A DNA stretch of 64,000 nucleotides, taken from Rotaria sordida (Eukaryota > Rotifera > Eurotatoria > Philodinida > Philodinidae). How positions within the stretch are numbered: the first letter of the stretch is position 1; each line of letters opens with the position of its first letter. The translations under genes were made by a program, and so were the position numbers. Shown here one piece after another: positions 11,394-23,154 of the stretch. The notes beneath the pieces were generated by a model, which saw nothing but the letters and a program-made list of their open reading frames with translations, was not told the DNA's origin and did no database searches. The stretch is from positions 1 through 64,000 of the forward strand of contig CAJNOL010000607.1 of assembly GCA_905250125.1 (NCBI GenBank), written 5' to 3'.

Positions 11394-12399
11394 TGCTTAT
11401 TGATAGAGTCTATTCGAAATAACTTCAATACGAAGAAGTGATAAAAAACAGCTTTCTCCGCTATATGTAGTCGTTGTTTGATAAAAGCAACATGAAAGAA
11501 AAAGAAATCGTTTGTTTGTTATATTAAATTTCTCTCTCCAGTGTGAATACATGTCGTCACACTTCTTGCATACATAATTTTATACAGCATGATTCTTGTC
11601 TAATAGAATAAGAAAAAATCACGACTAAACAAAAATATCATGAATCGATCAATATATTTTTATTAGAATATGTATCCATCAATAATTGATTTTGTAATCA
11701 ATAACAATACTGCATTTTATTTTTCTATAATAAAAATTATAATAATATCGTAGTTTATTTTAATTTTATGTGTTGAGTCGGATTAGAGTAAACGGATGTT
11801 AGTTTTTCGTTTTATGATATTAATGATAACAAAAAATACGAAAGGTTAAAAAAAGAAAGAACGTGTAATATTCAATGTTTGAATTGCAAATAAAATTAAA
11901 AAAAAACCAAATCATATGAAATAATTCACAATGAACCTTTAAGAGTTGCATGAGATCATTAATATATATATATATGTTTATTTATTTAATAAAAACCAAT
12001 CAATTATGTCAAACATTAAATACTTATTGGAACATTTACATATAATTTAGACTGTTATATTATTACTTTTACGAAGACAAATTATTATGCAATAAGGTTG
12101 TTTGATTGGTTTTCTTATAACACCGGTTTTACAGTATTGTGTTGGTGCAATGAAATATATTTGTGTATATTCTTCATGAAAATTTTCATCATGAAACCTT
12201 TTAAACAAAAATCAAAATAAGACATTTAATAGTGTTGATTTGAAATACTATTTAACAAACTCATACTCAATGTCATTCATTGCGTCTATTAAAATAATCT
12301 ATACCAATAAAAAGTTCTTTCTCGTATTTGATTTATTTCATTATTAATTAAATGATTCTTGTTTATTTAGTATCTAATCAATAATACCATATGAACTAC
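11394..12399. other. Non-coding AT-rich spacer
   Basis: No exon-like frame, RNA gene or repeat array seen. A short (AT)n stretch is present near 11962-11973. Confidence 0.5.
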
Positions 12400-12780
12400 T
12401 TTTGTGTCGGCAAGCAGTTACAAAATTAGTCAAAAATACATCTTTTATTTGTTTTGTTTTAATATCATCACTCATATCTGAAACGGCTGATATTTTTTTA
12501 AGAATAAGATTTTTTTTTATTTATTTTAAACTAACAACATTTAGACAAAAACTATTGTCACAATAAATTCTTCGCGCTTTGATATATATTGACGAAGATG
12601 AGTAAGCACTACTTTTGCAATTAGGATCAGACTCAAAAGCCGCATGAAAAAAATTATTTCAATATTTGAAAAAATAGAAGTTTTTATCGCCATCTTTTAG
12701 TGAAATTTCTTGCACAAATTCATCAACCATTATATTTTCAAATGTTTTTTTTTCATTTAACAATTTCTATTAAAACAAAA
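12400..12780 (-). pseudogene. Second, decayed ENY2 copy plus downstream flank
   Basis: Minus-strand sequence at 12680-12780 and 12550-12620 aligns with the two ENY2 exons at 7.2-7.4 kb and includes the intron between them and the 3' flank, so this is a DNA-level duplicate, not a retrocopy. The first exon (starting EIVK) now carries an immediate in-frame stop and shifted frame, and the last exon has lost most identity apart from the LRQY region. Similarity continues into the downstream possible exon at about 12410-12500, which still reads MSDDIKTKQI. The gene is dead. Confidence 0.7.
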
Positions 12781-13186
12781 TTCATATAAATCAAAGGATA
12801 TTGTTGTATAAATTCATCGTATATTTGCCACTCATCCGGCTTTGATTTTTAACACATTAGAAAGATAGAGATCTCATTCTTGTCCATTTATGTATATTTT
12901 GTTTTGCCGATTGTTGTATTCAAGAACCATTTTCATACAGGCTGCTTCGTCATCTGCAGAAACTAATTAACTCGATCACGAAAATGCCAATATCTTTATT
13001 ATTTTATCTAAAAAAAGTTTATTTTGCGTACAGTTAGCTTTCGACTAGAAAACATTAATCTCCTTTTGATAATTTATTAGTTCATTATTTATTTGCAGAA
13101 AAGGTTTTTTTTACACTAAATATTAATCAAAATTTGAAATGCTACATAATTAAAGAAATTCTTTTTCAAGAACATATCTGCTTTTT

Positions 13187-13919
13187 TGTGTACTCAAAAA
13201 GTGAGTACACTCTAGAATCGGTCAGTGTGTCCGGCCGTCCGGCCGTTAACACGATAACTTTTGAAAGGAGAGTCCGATCGCGATGAAATTTTCTACACAG
13301 TTTAGTCTTAACAATATCTCGGTCGAGTTCGAAGATGAGAATGATTGGTCGAACCATTGCTGAGTTATAGCAAAAATAGTCATTTTTCCCTATGAGAAGA
13401 TAGACCCTTCTCTACTTTCATAAAAAACTTTTCCTATCACAGTCATATAAAACTTCAACTATTATATACCATTCGATAGAGAATTTCACGAGCTACAAAA
13501 TGGTATATAAAACATAAAGAAACAAGAAAGCTAACTCGCCTATTGCAAAGATAATTAAACAGAATTCGGTTCTGTTTTTGTCCACGCTCTATGTGATCCA
13601 CAATTAGAGCGCTATCTTCCCATCACAGAGATGATAGTTCGAGGTTTTCTAGAATGGAGAACTTGAATCTATGTTCCACTCGCCTCGAAATTCCATTGGT
13701 TGAGCAGTGACCAATAGAAATCAAGTTATAGGAAAAACGACTTTCTTAGGGTAAATCAAGGTGAAGAGTTCAAATCTGAGCTGTATTTGCCTCCAAATCG
13801 TATTGGCTGAGCAATAGCCAATAGAAATTAAGTGTTTACAGGACGGGTTTGCCAGGACAATTTTGATGTCCACACATTCTAGGGTGACTCATCTGTCTCA
13901 TTCACTTTTTCCTGTACCA
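13187..13919. mobile_element. 0.7-kb TIR element, copy 1 (right end eroded)
   Basis: Left end TGTGTACTCAAAAAGTGAGT is identical to that of copy 2 (14806-15516) and the two run parallel over about 700 bp, including the GTGTGTCCGGCCG block and repeated CCAATAGAAATCAAG segments. The right end reads TTCACTTTTTCCTGTACCA, a decayed form of the intact right terminus of copy 2. There is no transposase ORF. Both copies are in the same orientation and flank a minisatellite. Confidence 0.75.
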
Positions 13920-13954
13920 ATATTGACCTATTCCGAGGAAGGGGGGGGGGGTGT

Positions 13955-14405
13955 GTTTAAGTACCTTTACGTCTTTAAGTCCTATATTATGGGGGTATCG
14001 TTATGTCCTCAAGTCCTGTATTATAGGGGTGCCTTTAGGTCCTCAAGTCCTATATTAAGGAGGTATCGTTACGTCCTCCAGTCCTATATTATAAGGGTAC
14101 CCTTAGGTCCTCAAGTACTATATTAAGGAGGTATCGTTACGTCCTCCAGTCCTATATTATAAGGGTACCCTTAAGTCCTCAAGTCCTATATTATAGGGGT
14201 ATCTTTAGGTCCTCAAGTTCTATACTATAAGGGTACCCTGAGGTCCTCAAGTCCTATATTATACGGATACCCTTTGGTCCTCAAGTCCTATATTAGGGTA
14301 CCTTTAGGTCCTTAAGTCCTATATTATATGGGTACCCTTATGTCCTCAAGTCCTATATTGTGAGGGTGCTCTTAGGTCCTCGAGTCCTATATTATGAGGA
14401 CTCAA
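13955..14405. repeat. Minisatellite, about 34-bp unit, roughly 13 copies
   Basis: Tandem variants of AGGTCCTCAAGTCCTATATT plus a short GGGTACC-type spacer run from about 13955 to 14405, preceded by a G10 tract at 13940-13950. Units differ by substitutions and by the presence of GGTATCGTTACG versus GGGTACCCTTA in the spacer, giving a higher-order pattern in places. The apparent ORF at 13863-14126 is a product of the repeat and is not regarded as a gene. Confidence 0.85.
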
Positions 14406-14805
14406 TTATCTTCACTTTTTTTCCATAGAACCTATATAATTATTTTTCGGAATTGACAGAATTTGTCTGGAACTACAAAATGAAGACAATCAAAAGGGTA
14501 AGTATGCTGCGTTTCAGATTTCCTCAATGTTATTCTTCCCAAAACTATGACAAACTCATGTGTCCTGACATTGCCGGTCGATTCTTTTAGACAGTTTGAT
14601 CAAGATCAATCTGTCAACAATTATGTTTAATTTTTTATCAAGCTGTCCAAAAAAATTCATCCTTGAGCGCACTAAGGAACTGCCCCTTAGGCCCTGCGGA
14701 TGCCCTCTTTTTGTCCCATAGGACACGGCGAGGAGTTAGTTTCGGAAGCTTTATTCATTCGCATAAATGAAAACTTCGTTGTTCTAGTTGAACTATATTT
14801 CTTTT

Positions 14806-15516
14806 TGTGTACTCAAAAAGTGAGTACACTCTAGAATCGGTCAGTGTGTCCGGCCGGCCGTCCGTATACACGATAACTTTTGAAAGGAGAGTTCGGTTGC
14901 GATGAAATTTTCTACACAGTTTAGTCTCAATAATATCTCGGTCGAGTTCGAAGATAAGAAGGATTGGCCGAGCCGTTGGTGAGTTATTGGAAAAATAGTC
15001 ATTTTTCCCTATGCCTTCCTATGTGAAAATCGACCTATCCCGCTTTCGTAAAAAACTTTTCCTATTATAGTCAAATAAAACCCCAACTATTATATACCAA
15101 TCGATAGAGAATTTCACGAGCTACAAAATGGTATACTATTGCAAGGGTAATTAAACGGGAATTGGTTCTGTTTGTGTCCACACTCTAATTAAGCCACAAT
15201 TAGAGCTCTGCCTTTCGATCATAGAGATGACAGTTCGTGGTTTTCTGGGTTGGAGAACTCCAATCTGAGCTCCGTTTGCCTCGAAATCCTATTGGTTGAG
15301 CAGTAACCAATAGAAATCAAGTTATCGGAAAAACGACTTTCCTAGGGTAAATCAAGGCGAAGAGTTCAAATCTGAGCTGTATTCATCTGTAAATCCTAGT
15401 GGTTGAGCAGTAGCCAATAGAAATCAAGTGTTTATAGATAAGGTTTGCCAGGATCATTTTTATATCCCCACATTCTAGGATGACTAATCTGTCTCACTCA
15501 CTTTTTGAAGTACACA
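14806..15516. mobile_element. 0.7-kb TIR element, copy 2 (complete)
   Basis: 711 bp with terminal inverted repeats TGTGTACT-CAAAAAGTGAGT at the left and ACTCACTTTTTGAAGTACACA at the right. The left TIR itself contains a small hairpin (GTGTACTCA...TGAGTACAC). The interior has no coding frame and parallels copy 1. Non-autonomous DNA transposon; superfamily not assigned because the target duplication is not evident. Confidence 0.78.
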
Positions 15517-15998
15517 TAACTCTCGGATTTAAATCCGAGGTTTCCACATTTTTTTTATTAGAAACTCATTTGTTAGATCAATCAATAGAAATTGATATAA
15601 ACTATTAAATTCATCCATTTGATAAAACAAACAAATCACTTTTTAAACGTTATCTTCTATAGTTATTTTATTTTCTTTCTTTTCTTTCTCTCACAATATA
15701 CGCATGTTTTAATCTGCACATGTATACAAAGCGTTTTGCCTAATGATTCGATTATAACGAATATAAATTTTTATTTTAGATAAAGTAGTCTATTGACCTA
15801 CCAAATTCAATATTATTATTATTTATATATCATTTATCCAACAAAATTATTGGTATGAAGAATCATCTAATAATTATATTAAAAATAATACACATTTTTT
15901 TTATTTTAGAAAAATAATCAGTTGATTTATTTTATTTATTTCGTATATTTATTCCAATATGTTGTGATCATAATGTCTCATACAGTAAATCCGATTAG

Positions 15999-17729
15999 TC
16001 AACTTATTTGAAGTTGCTGTTCATACACTTATGAAACAAAATCGGTCAATTGATTTTGGCTTCTTCGAATATAGTAAGTTCAAAATCCACTTAAATTAAA
16101 AATAAATACGAATTTATGGTTTTTTCTTTTATCATTGTATTTAGATGATGTAAAAACAAAAACAAAAACAAAAAGATTAAAATGTTTAGCTATTCGAGAA
16201 ATGCCATGTAATGCTGATTTTTCTTGTGTTATCGATTTCAACAACTTGAAAATCATGTTTGAACATCTCTATATATTTCACAGAAATCAGTTTACTTCCA
16301 TCAGTACAGATTGTAAAAGCTGGTATGAAAAAGAAAAAGTAATAAAGATTTTTTTACAAACATTTCGTATATTCTTTTAATATTTTTTTTCTTCTTATTG
16401 CAGATATTCTTTTCAAAACACGCACTTGCAACAGATATTAAAACAACAAAAGATTTTATTGATTATTTTGATACAATTGAAGCACCATCAGCAACAACAT
16501 CAACATTAACAACACGAGTTAGTTTATTTTGTCTTCCATATTTGTTTAAACCATAGTTATCAGATGACTGTTGCAACCATTGTATATTTGAGACAACTAG
16601 ACAAATGAGTTTCTGTTTTTATTCACATCAAGGAGTTGTGGGTTTACATTCTTCTGGACCCAAATCTATATCAAAGTGAATCTCTGCATCTAGATCCGGA
16701 TGAGTCCTAGATCCAAATTTTTTCCACTCATATTTAACAGTTTTTCTATGAATAACTAAATAAAGAAATACGATTTTCATTGTTTATTTGTTACATTGAA
16801 AATAAAACTGAGTATAAATGTATTTTAAACGTTAACAATGAGAAAGAGGAAAGAATGGGAAGCAAGTTAGCGACATCGATCAACGCGGAAATTAACCAAT
16901 AGTATCGAAATGAGAATCAGATTTTATTTGTTTTCCTGTCCTCCTTAACACAAGGGAGAAAGAGGAAAAATGGAAAAACGCAAATATAGTTTGACGGCGC
17001 TGCATACATTACTCGTCGGTCATTCGTAGCCAGTTGACTTGTACAAACAAGCCATTTTTTTTATTAGCTTCACCATTCTCTTTTTCAAACATCGATAAAA
17101 ATCTCTCTCATCTATCAATAGCAAAAAACAAAACAAAAATTAATGGCAGAAGATCTTCCACCATCACCTGTAAGAAGTTGCCTTTCAATTATGAAATATC
17201 GTATTTTAAATCAACTTTTACTATAGAATCATTACGAAGACTTTTTTGCATTATTAAAATGAAATAAGAATATATAATCGATAAGAATCGGATTTCTTAA
17301 TCGATTAAAACTCTTCTAATGGATAATAATCGACTATAATCAAAATTATAATAAATATCAATTGATTAGAAGGTTCTAATAATCAATCGATACTGGTTAT
17401 AATTTTGATTAAAATCGATTAACAGCTTGATTTTGTTCCAGAATCATCAGAGTACTAATTACAATTAGGCCCATAGAATTTCGAAATTCCAATTGATTTT
17501 AATCTTTACATTTTTTCAATGGGTGTCCTTTGTTTATTTGACCATTTTATTGTTATAGGATGATCGAAAGACGAAAGCATTTAAATATCATCAACTATTC
17601 GATCAAGTAATACATCAGGTGCACACTGCAATAAATGACTTCGGTGAGGAGCATATAAGCAATGCTGAACTGAAAAACAACATTAAATCGTCGTATATGA
17701 ACTTTTTTAAAAAAATAGAAAAAATGTAA
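15999..17729 (+). CDS. Unrecognised five-exon gene (5' end uncertain)
   Basis: Exons 15999-16073, 16145-16338, 16404-16517, 17122-17169 and 17559-17729 join in phase with GT-AG boundaries (donors GTAAGT, GTAATA, GTTAGT, GTAAGA) and end in TAA. The joined peptide is about 200 residues: FEVAVHTLMKQNRS, then a Cys-containing stretch (LKCLAIREMPCNADFSCVID), a Thr/Ser-rich linker (PSATTSTLTTR) and a helical C-terminus with FKYHQLFDQVIHQVH. Internal phase agreement across five exons is good evidence for a real gene. The first exon begins in mid-codon, so at least one upstream exon or an alternative start (Met at about 16031) is missing from this model. Introns 3 and 4 (604 and 389 bp) are long for this window. 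I do not recognise the family. Confidence 0.6.
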
Positions 17730-17968
17730 TGTTGATTTTTCATTTTTCATTTTTTTCTTCTGTGCTTGTGTTCATTTTCTTTTTATTGAAACAAATGTTC
17801 ATCATAAGAATAACATACTTTTGAACCATTTTTATTTATTTTGTCGTCGAACTAATTTATCGATGTAGGGTGAGCCGATCAAAGACAGGTTACGCTTTCA
17901 AATTTTCTCATTTCAAGCATAAATATTTCGAAAAAACTTATCTTAGCTATTTAATGAATCATAGATTA

Positions 17969-18975
17969 CAGGGTGTTTCATAAGTCTTGGGCTGCTACAA
18001 AATTCATTTATATGGACACATAGAACCATGTCTCATGATTATGTTTCTATATCAGTTTCGAGTGCTTGTGACGGGCTTTCAAATGATATATAATTGAATA
18101 AGATCATCCCTTTTAATAATAAAAATATAAACATGAGAATGTGATGATAAATTTTTCGAAATCGACTAATATGATGCAGGTTGTATCAAAATGTTTGCAA
18201 CATTTTTTTAATTTCGTATATATCTCAACGTGGTGAAATGATAAAATCTTGAATTTTTTTAAAAAGATGCGTCGTGAAAAGTTCTACAAAAAACGTCTGA
18301 ACAAATACTTACTGACTTGTTTTGATGACCTACTTTATACTAAAATGAACAATGTTCATGATGGTGCTACTTCACATTATATTGAGTATAATAAAAAACA
18401 TTTCGAATAGTTTCTTGTTTTGCATGTATCTCAGCTTGAGATAAAGATAAAATCTGGAATTTTTTTTTAAAAGATGCGTCATGGAAAGCTCTACAAAATC
18501 TGTGCAAACAGACCTCAATTGTAAAACAAAAAAGTCTTCAAAATATTTGTTATTATACTGAATACGTTGGGAAGTAGCACCATCATGAACATTGTTCATT
18601 TTAGTATAAAGTAGGTCATCAAAACAAGTCAGTAAGTATTTGTTCAGACATTTTTTGTAGAACTTTTCACGACGCATCTTTTTAAAAAAATTCAAGATTT
18701 TATCATTTCACCACGTTAAGATATATACGAAATTAAAAAAATGTTGCAAACATTTTGATACACCATGCATCATATTAGTCGATTTCGAAAAATTTATCAT
18801 CACATTCTCATGTTTATATTTTTATTATTAAAAGGGATGATCTTATTCAATTATATATCATTTGAAAGCCCGTCACAAGCACTCGAAACTGATATAGAAA
18901 CATAATCATGAGACATGGTTCTATGTGTCCATATAAATGAATTTTGTAGCGGCCCAAGACTTATGAAACGCCCTG
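17969..18975. mobile_element. 1,007-bp foldback element with TA target duplication
   Basis: Ends CAGGGTGTTTCATAAGTC (left) and GACTTATGAAACGCCCTG (right), flanked by TA at 17967-17968 and 18976-18977, as in the Tc1/mariner superfamily. The arms, about 17969-18415 and 18530-18975, are near-perfect inverted copies of each other, leaving a short central loop. The ORF on the minus strand at 18372-18695 is part of the arm sequence and shows no transposase motif. When transcribed, the element would form a hairpin of over 400 bp. Confidence 0.85.
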
Positions 18976-19401
18976 TATGGTCAGGATTATTTCATGATCT
19001 GAATTAGCAAAACTAGTGAAGTATTTATGCACAAGCTAAGCATACACAAAGTCGACTTTTTATCAAATCAAAATCGGATAAAAAAAATTTTGGACTTGAA
19101 AGTTGTTTTAGAATTCAAAGTCTCTCATTAGCGTAGATACCTCAAATAAACAATAAAATTGTGCATCTTTGTCTTTTTCAAGCCATTATGACGACACATA
19201 TTCGAACAATTCATTCTAATTATTACTTACCAAAAAGCTGTACGAAATTTTCTTTTATTTTTATTCCAAAAAAAATTTTTAAATGTTATTTTTCCGACAA
19301 TTGCTGTCGTAGACATAAACTTAAAATGCTTCAGTTTTTCTTTTCATCTTTATAGTAATAGATACTTTATACTTGTTGAATATCGAACAATCTTTATATA
19401 T

Positions 19402-19897
19402 TTATTTATCATCTCTTTTTCTTTTTCCAAAATCCTCATTATCATCATCATTTTTCGATACAATAATCGAATTTGATTCTATTCGACTATCAGCTAAAAG
19501 TTTTTGTGATGCTAATTGTTTATCATGATTAATATCCATTAATTGTTGTTGTTGTTGCTGTTGTTGATTATTTATGTTCTTTTTTTTATTTTTGAATAAA
19601 ATTTGAGATGTTGTTGTTGTTGTTGTTGTATTTTGATTAATTGATTGTGCATTTATATAAAGTAATTGTTCAATAGAATAATTAACTAAATGTTTTTTAC
19701 ATTGTCTAATACTTTCACCAACATGAAGTGTTTGTATTGAACATTCAATTTGATCATTAATTAATCGAGAAATAAATGTTGCTACTGTTTGTAACATATG
19801 TTTATCATCACGAAGACATCGAACAATAGAAATATGTGTTGATGGATTATAATAAATAATTGAAAGATTTCACGTAAAACGAGCAATACCAATATCA
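19402..19897 (-). pseudogene. 3' terminal exon of an unrecognised gene, 5' exons lost
   Basis: The exon starts at a TATATAG acceptor (19898-19899) and reads DIGIARFT, then an in-frame TGA (19872-19870), then NLSIIYYNPSTHISIVRCLR, a helical region (MLQTVATFISRLIND), a Thr7 and Gln8 run, and a basic tail (GKRKRDDK) before TAA. The TGA sits in a place where Trp would be natural (RFT-x-NLS). A mariner (19908-21454) has inserted 10 bp upstream of this acceptor, inside the preceding intron. No upstream exons are recognisable beyond it, so the gene is truncated or split. The family is not recognised; the low-complexity tail with a basic end suggests a nuclear protein. Confidence 0.5.
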
Positions 19898-19907
19898 CTA
19901 TATATTA

Positions 19908-21454
19908 GGTTGGCCAAAAAGTTCTGCAACACTTGCGAAAAAGCTGATTTTTATGCGCATTTTTGTTAATTTTTTGTGTGTTTTATGCACAATTTTTGTT
20001 GTTTTTGTGTTTATCGTGTTTCGGGTTTGTGATGTAGTGACTAAACAGTCACGTGTCTGTCTACTTGGCCGTCTCTCTCTATTCATTGTTCAATATTGCA
20101 TGTACCTTCTAGAACTTTCTATGCACTCTACTCGGACATATGACGTGTTCTTGCGTAATGTTATTGCGCAATTTTCATATTATATATACCGGTGTTTCCT
20201 GTTTGTCACTGTCATTTTTCCCAATCAGTCACTCAGTGTTCACTTGTGAATAAACCAGCTCTTCTGAATCGTGTCTCCTTTCTGCTCGACATCAATCTCG
20301 GCCTGAAGATGTGACAGGGTTCATCTTTATCCTCAAAGTTTCAGATGACATTGGACAAAATCGAGCTTCGAGTCTTGATACGCTATTGTTGGAAGCGACG
20401 ACTTTCGACCAGAGATGCTGCGAAAGAGATTTGTGATGCTGGAGGCGAAGGAACCGTCCATTACACAACTGTTTCCCGGTGGTACAAACGATTCGATTCC
20501 GGTGACCTTAGTCTCGAAGATCAATCACGTTCTGGCCGGCTATCAACGTTGGGCAACGAAGATCTGCGGGCAGCCTTGGAAGATGAGCCTTCATCGAGCA
20601 GCCGTGAATTGACGTCGGTTCTTGGAGTCTCGTCCCATCAGACTGTGCTCAATCACCTGCATCAAATTGATTTTGTGCACAAGAAGACTCGCCAGGATCC
20701 GCACGAGTTGACCGAAGTGCAAGCCAAGCGTCGTGTTGAAGTCTGCCGTCAATTGTTGGAAAATCCATTGGATGATCGGTTTTGAAAGCGTATTGTGACT
20801 TCGGACGAAAAATGGGTCTACTTGGTCAATCACAACCGGCAGAAGCAGTGGGTTCCGCGAGGCCAAGATCCGCCATCAGTTCCGCGTCAAGATCGTTTCG
20901 GCAAGAAGGTGATGATTTGCGTCTGATGGAACTTTGAGGGCATGCTTCACTTTGAACTGGTTCCGAATGGCCATGCCGTGAACGCCGAACTCTACTGCCA
21001 ACAACTGGACCGTGTCTATGAGAAGCTGAAGGAGAAGTACCCGACCCTCGTTCGTCGCAAACACGCTTTGTTCCAGCAAGACAACGCTAAACCCCACACC
21101 GCCAAGAAAACAAAGGAGAAATTTGACGAACTGGAGAAAGTCGAGGTCTTGCCGCACCCAGCCTACAGTCCCGACGCTGCGCCGTCCGATTACGGCCTCT
21201 TTCGATCAATGGAGCACTTTTTGCGTGGTCGCCGATTCGAGTCATTTGATCAAGTTGAGGAAGCGTGCCAGGAGTTCTTCGATTCGAAGCCGGCAGAATG
21301 GTACTTCAATCAAATCCGGATGCTTGCAGATCGGTGGCAAAAGATTGTTGAAAACGATGGCCTTCATTTTGAAGAGTAGTTGTTATTGTTTTTAAATAAA
21401 TTTGCGCATAAAAATCAACTTTTTCGCAAGTGTTGCAGAAGTTTTTGGCCAATC
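19908..21454 (+). mobile_element. Nearly complete mariner transposon with TA duplication
   Basis: 1,547 bp flanked by TA on both sides (19906-19907, 21455-21456). The terminal inverted repeats are about 52 bp: GGTTGGCCAAAAAGTTCTGC at the left, continuing to ATTTTTATGCGCA, mirrored at the right by TGCGCATAAAAATCAAC to GGCCAATC. The central part encodes a full-length transposase with two in-frame TGA codons (separate entry). High GC and codon use of the ORF differ sharply from the AT-rich surroundings, fitting recent arrival. It lies in an intron just 5' of the exon at 19402-19897. Confidence 0.95.
20345..21379 (+). pseudogene. Mariner transposase, two in-frame TGA codons
   Basis: 345 codons from ATG to TAG in one frame with no indel. 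N-terminal paired-type helix-turn-helix regions (LIRYCWKRRLSTRDAAKEIC, TVSRWYKRFDSG) are followed by the linker PHELTE and the catalytic core: SDEKWV (first Asp), QQDNAKPHTA (second), YSPDAAPSDYGLF (third). I count 35 residues between the second and third Asp rather than the usual 34. The only defects are TGA at 20783-20785 (RF-x-KRIVTSDEKW) and at 20924-20926 (CV-x-WNFEG); both are Trp positions in mariner transposases (FWKRI, VWWNFEG). As written the enzyme would stop at residue 146. If UGA were read as Trp, the whole protein would be intact. Confidence 0.93.
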
Positions 21455-21456
21455 TA

Positions 21457-22512
21457 GTAAAAATAATTTAAAAAAAAAATTATTCCTTGAATTGTTTTTG
21501 TTATTAATAAATAGTATAATCGAGATTTGAATAAATTTAAATAGAGTTATATAACGATAATCGATAATAGTAGGATCTATCCATTTTTAACTCGAACTAA
21601 ATTAATTATTCATTTTATCAATTAACAAACAATATATTCACCTTTTGATCAAAACAAAAACATTTTTTTTGTTTTATAAAATAATCAACGAATATTTCTA
21701 TGATCGATATTTTTTATCAATAACGATTAAATATGATTAAATTGTCAAATTGATATTGTTTATTGAATATCGATATATAGAGAATTCTATATGATGATAA
21801 ACAACATTCTAACATTGTTTTTTTTTAATAATTTATTTTAAATATAAATATAATATAATCGAAAATAAATAAAAATAAAATAAATTTATTTATTTTTATA
21901 AATAATAGACGATATTGAGATTGATCGTTAAAAAGATTCGATTTAAATAAATGTAAATAGTTAAAACTTATCTTATTATTAATCTATCGATTTGTTTGAA
22001 ATATTGTTTTAGTTCGATTAAATCTAAATATTGAATTGTTATATTTATTTTATTTAGATATCAATATTTAAATAAAGATCTATCCTTTTTTTTATCAAGT
22101 TAAATCGATTCTATTATCTATTGACAAATTTTCGTTTTTTTTTTTTTTATCTCTAAACAAGTTCGTAGTTTTTATTGATCGATTTATTTATTTAAATGAT
22201 TTATCTCAAAAATCGAATCGATATTATCAATTTATCCACCTAGAAATTGATTTTATTTCATAAACAAAAAAAAAAGCTGATGAAATATATTCTTTGAATA
22301 ATAATAATCAATATATTTATTTTATAATAAAATCTGTTAATTAATTATTAAATTAATTTAAAAAAAAATTCTTTTTATGAAAAAGAATTTATTTTAAAAT
22401 CTATTCAACTGATTAAATATAAAAAAAGTCGAGATTTAAAATCGTATTTATATTTATTTAATTGTAAAGAGTTGGATAAAAATTGAAATTGATATGTTTT
22501 ATCTCAAATAAA
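21457..22512. other. Very AT-rich spacer
   Basis: About 1 kb of extremely AT-rich sequence with homopolymer T runs and imperfect ATTTA repeats; no exon, RNA or element recognised on either strand. Confidence 0.55.
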
Positions 22513-23154
22513 TTATGTATGAGATATTTTAACAAGTAAATAGATCGATATAGCTAATGCTGTTAAAGCAAATAATCCAATAATAATAATTATTATTATA
22601 ATTACATTCAAATTTGGATAATTATTAGTAGTTCGATTATTTTCATTTGAATATCGTTTGGAATTTTCATATAAATCATATTGATCATTTATTGGATAAA
22701 CAGATTTTGAATAAGAATTTATTCGATTTATATCTCCACTATTATCTTTAAGTGGTTCATGATAAATTCGACTTCTATTATTAAAATAAATCAAAATAAT
22801 ATTATTTATTTAATTATAAAACAAACTTTGATCGAGGATAAAAACCATTTTCAATATTATTTGAAATAAATGATTGATTAGCTAATGTATTATCTTCATT
22901 ATTAATAAGTTGAGTTCGAGTTGATAATGGTGGATTATTCAATGAACGATTTAACATTGTTGTTGGACTTGTATATATTCTACCAGAATTATTATCCAAA
23001 TATTGATTACCTTCATCAATCATTCCTATTTTCTTTAATTCAAATTTTTTTTTTTAATCAAAATCTTTAACAAAAAAGAAATTACCTTTGGGGAATATTG
23101 AGATGGAACTAATCGTGGAACAATTGAGACATATGGAGATGGATATTGATCCAT
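22513..23154 (-). CDS. Small protein with C-terminal membrane anchor
   Basis: Three exons join in phase: 23086-23154 (ATG, MDQYPSPYVSIVPRLVPSQY), 22827-23032 and 22513-22774, with donors GTAATT and GTTTGT and TAG acceptors, ending in TAA; 178 residues. The first 140 residues are polar, rich in Asn, Ser and Tyr, with no recognised domain. Near the C-terminus is one strong hydrophobic segment (NVIIIIIIIIGLFALTALAI, then SIYLLV) followed by a 5-residue tail, as in a tail-anchored or type II protein with the long N-terminus in the cytosol. No family is recognised. The exact phase closure over three exons supports the model. Confidence 0.68.

Noticed and set aside
13863..14126. 87-codon ORF with repeated YVLQSYII-type motif
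   Set aside because: It is a translation of the 34-bp minisatellite and has no start context or flanking exons.
18372..18695. 107-codon ORF in the 18-kb element
   Set aside because: It crosses the inverted arms and loop, with no DDE or helix-turn-helix motif; mirrored partial ORF exists in the other arm.
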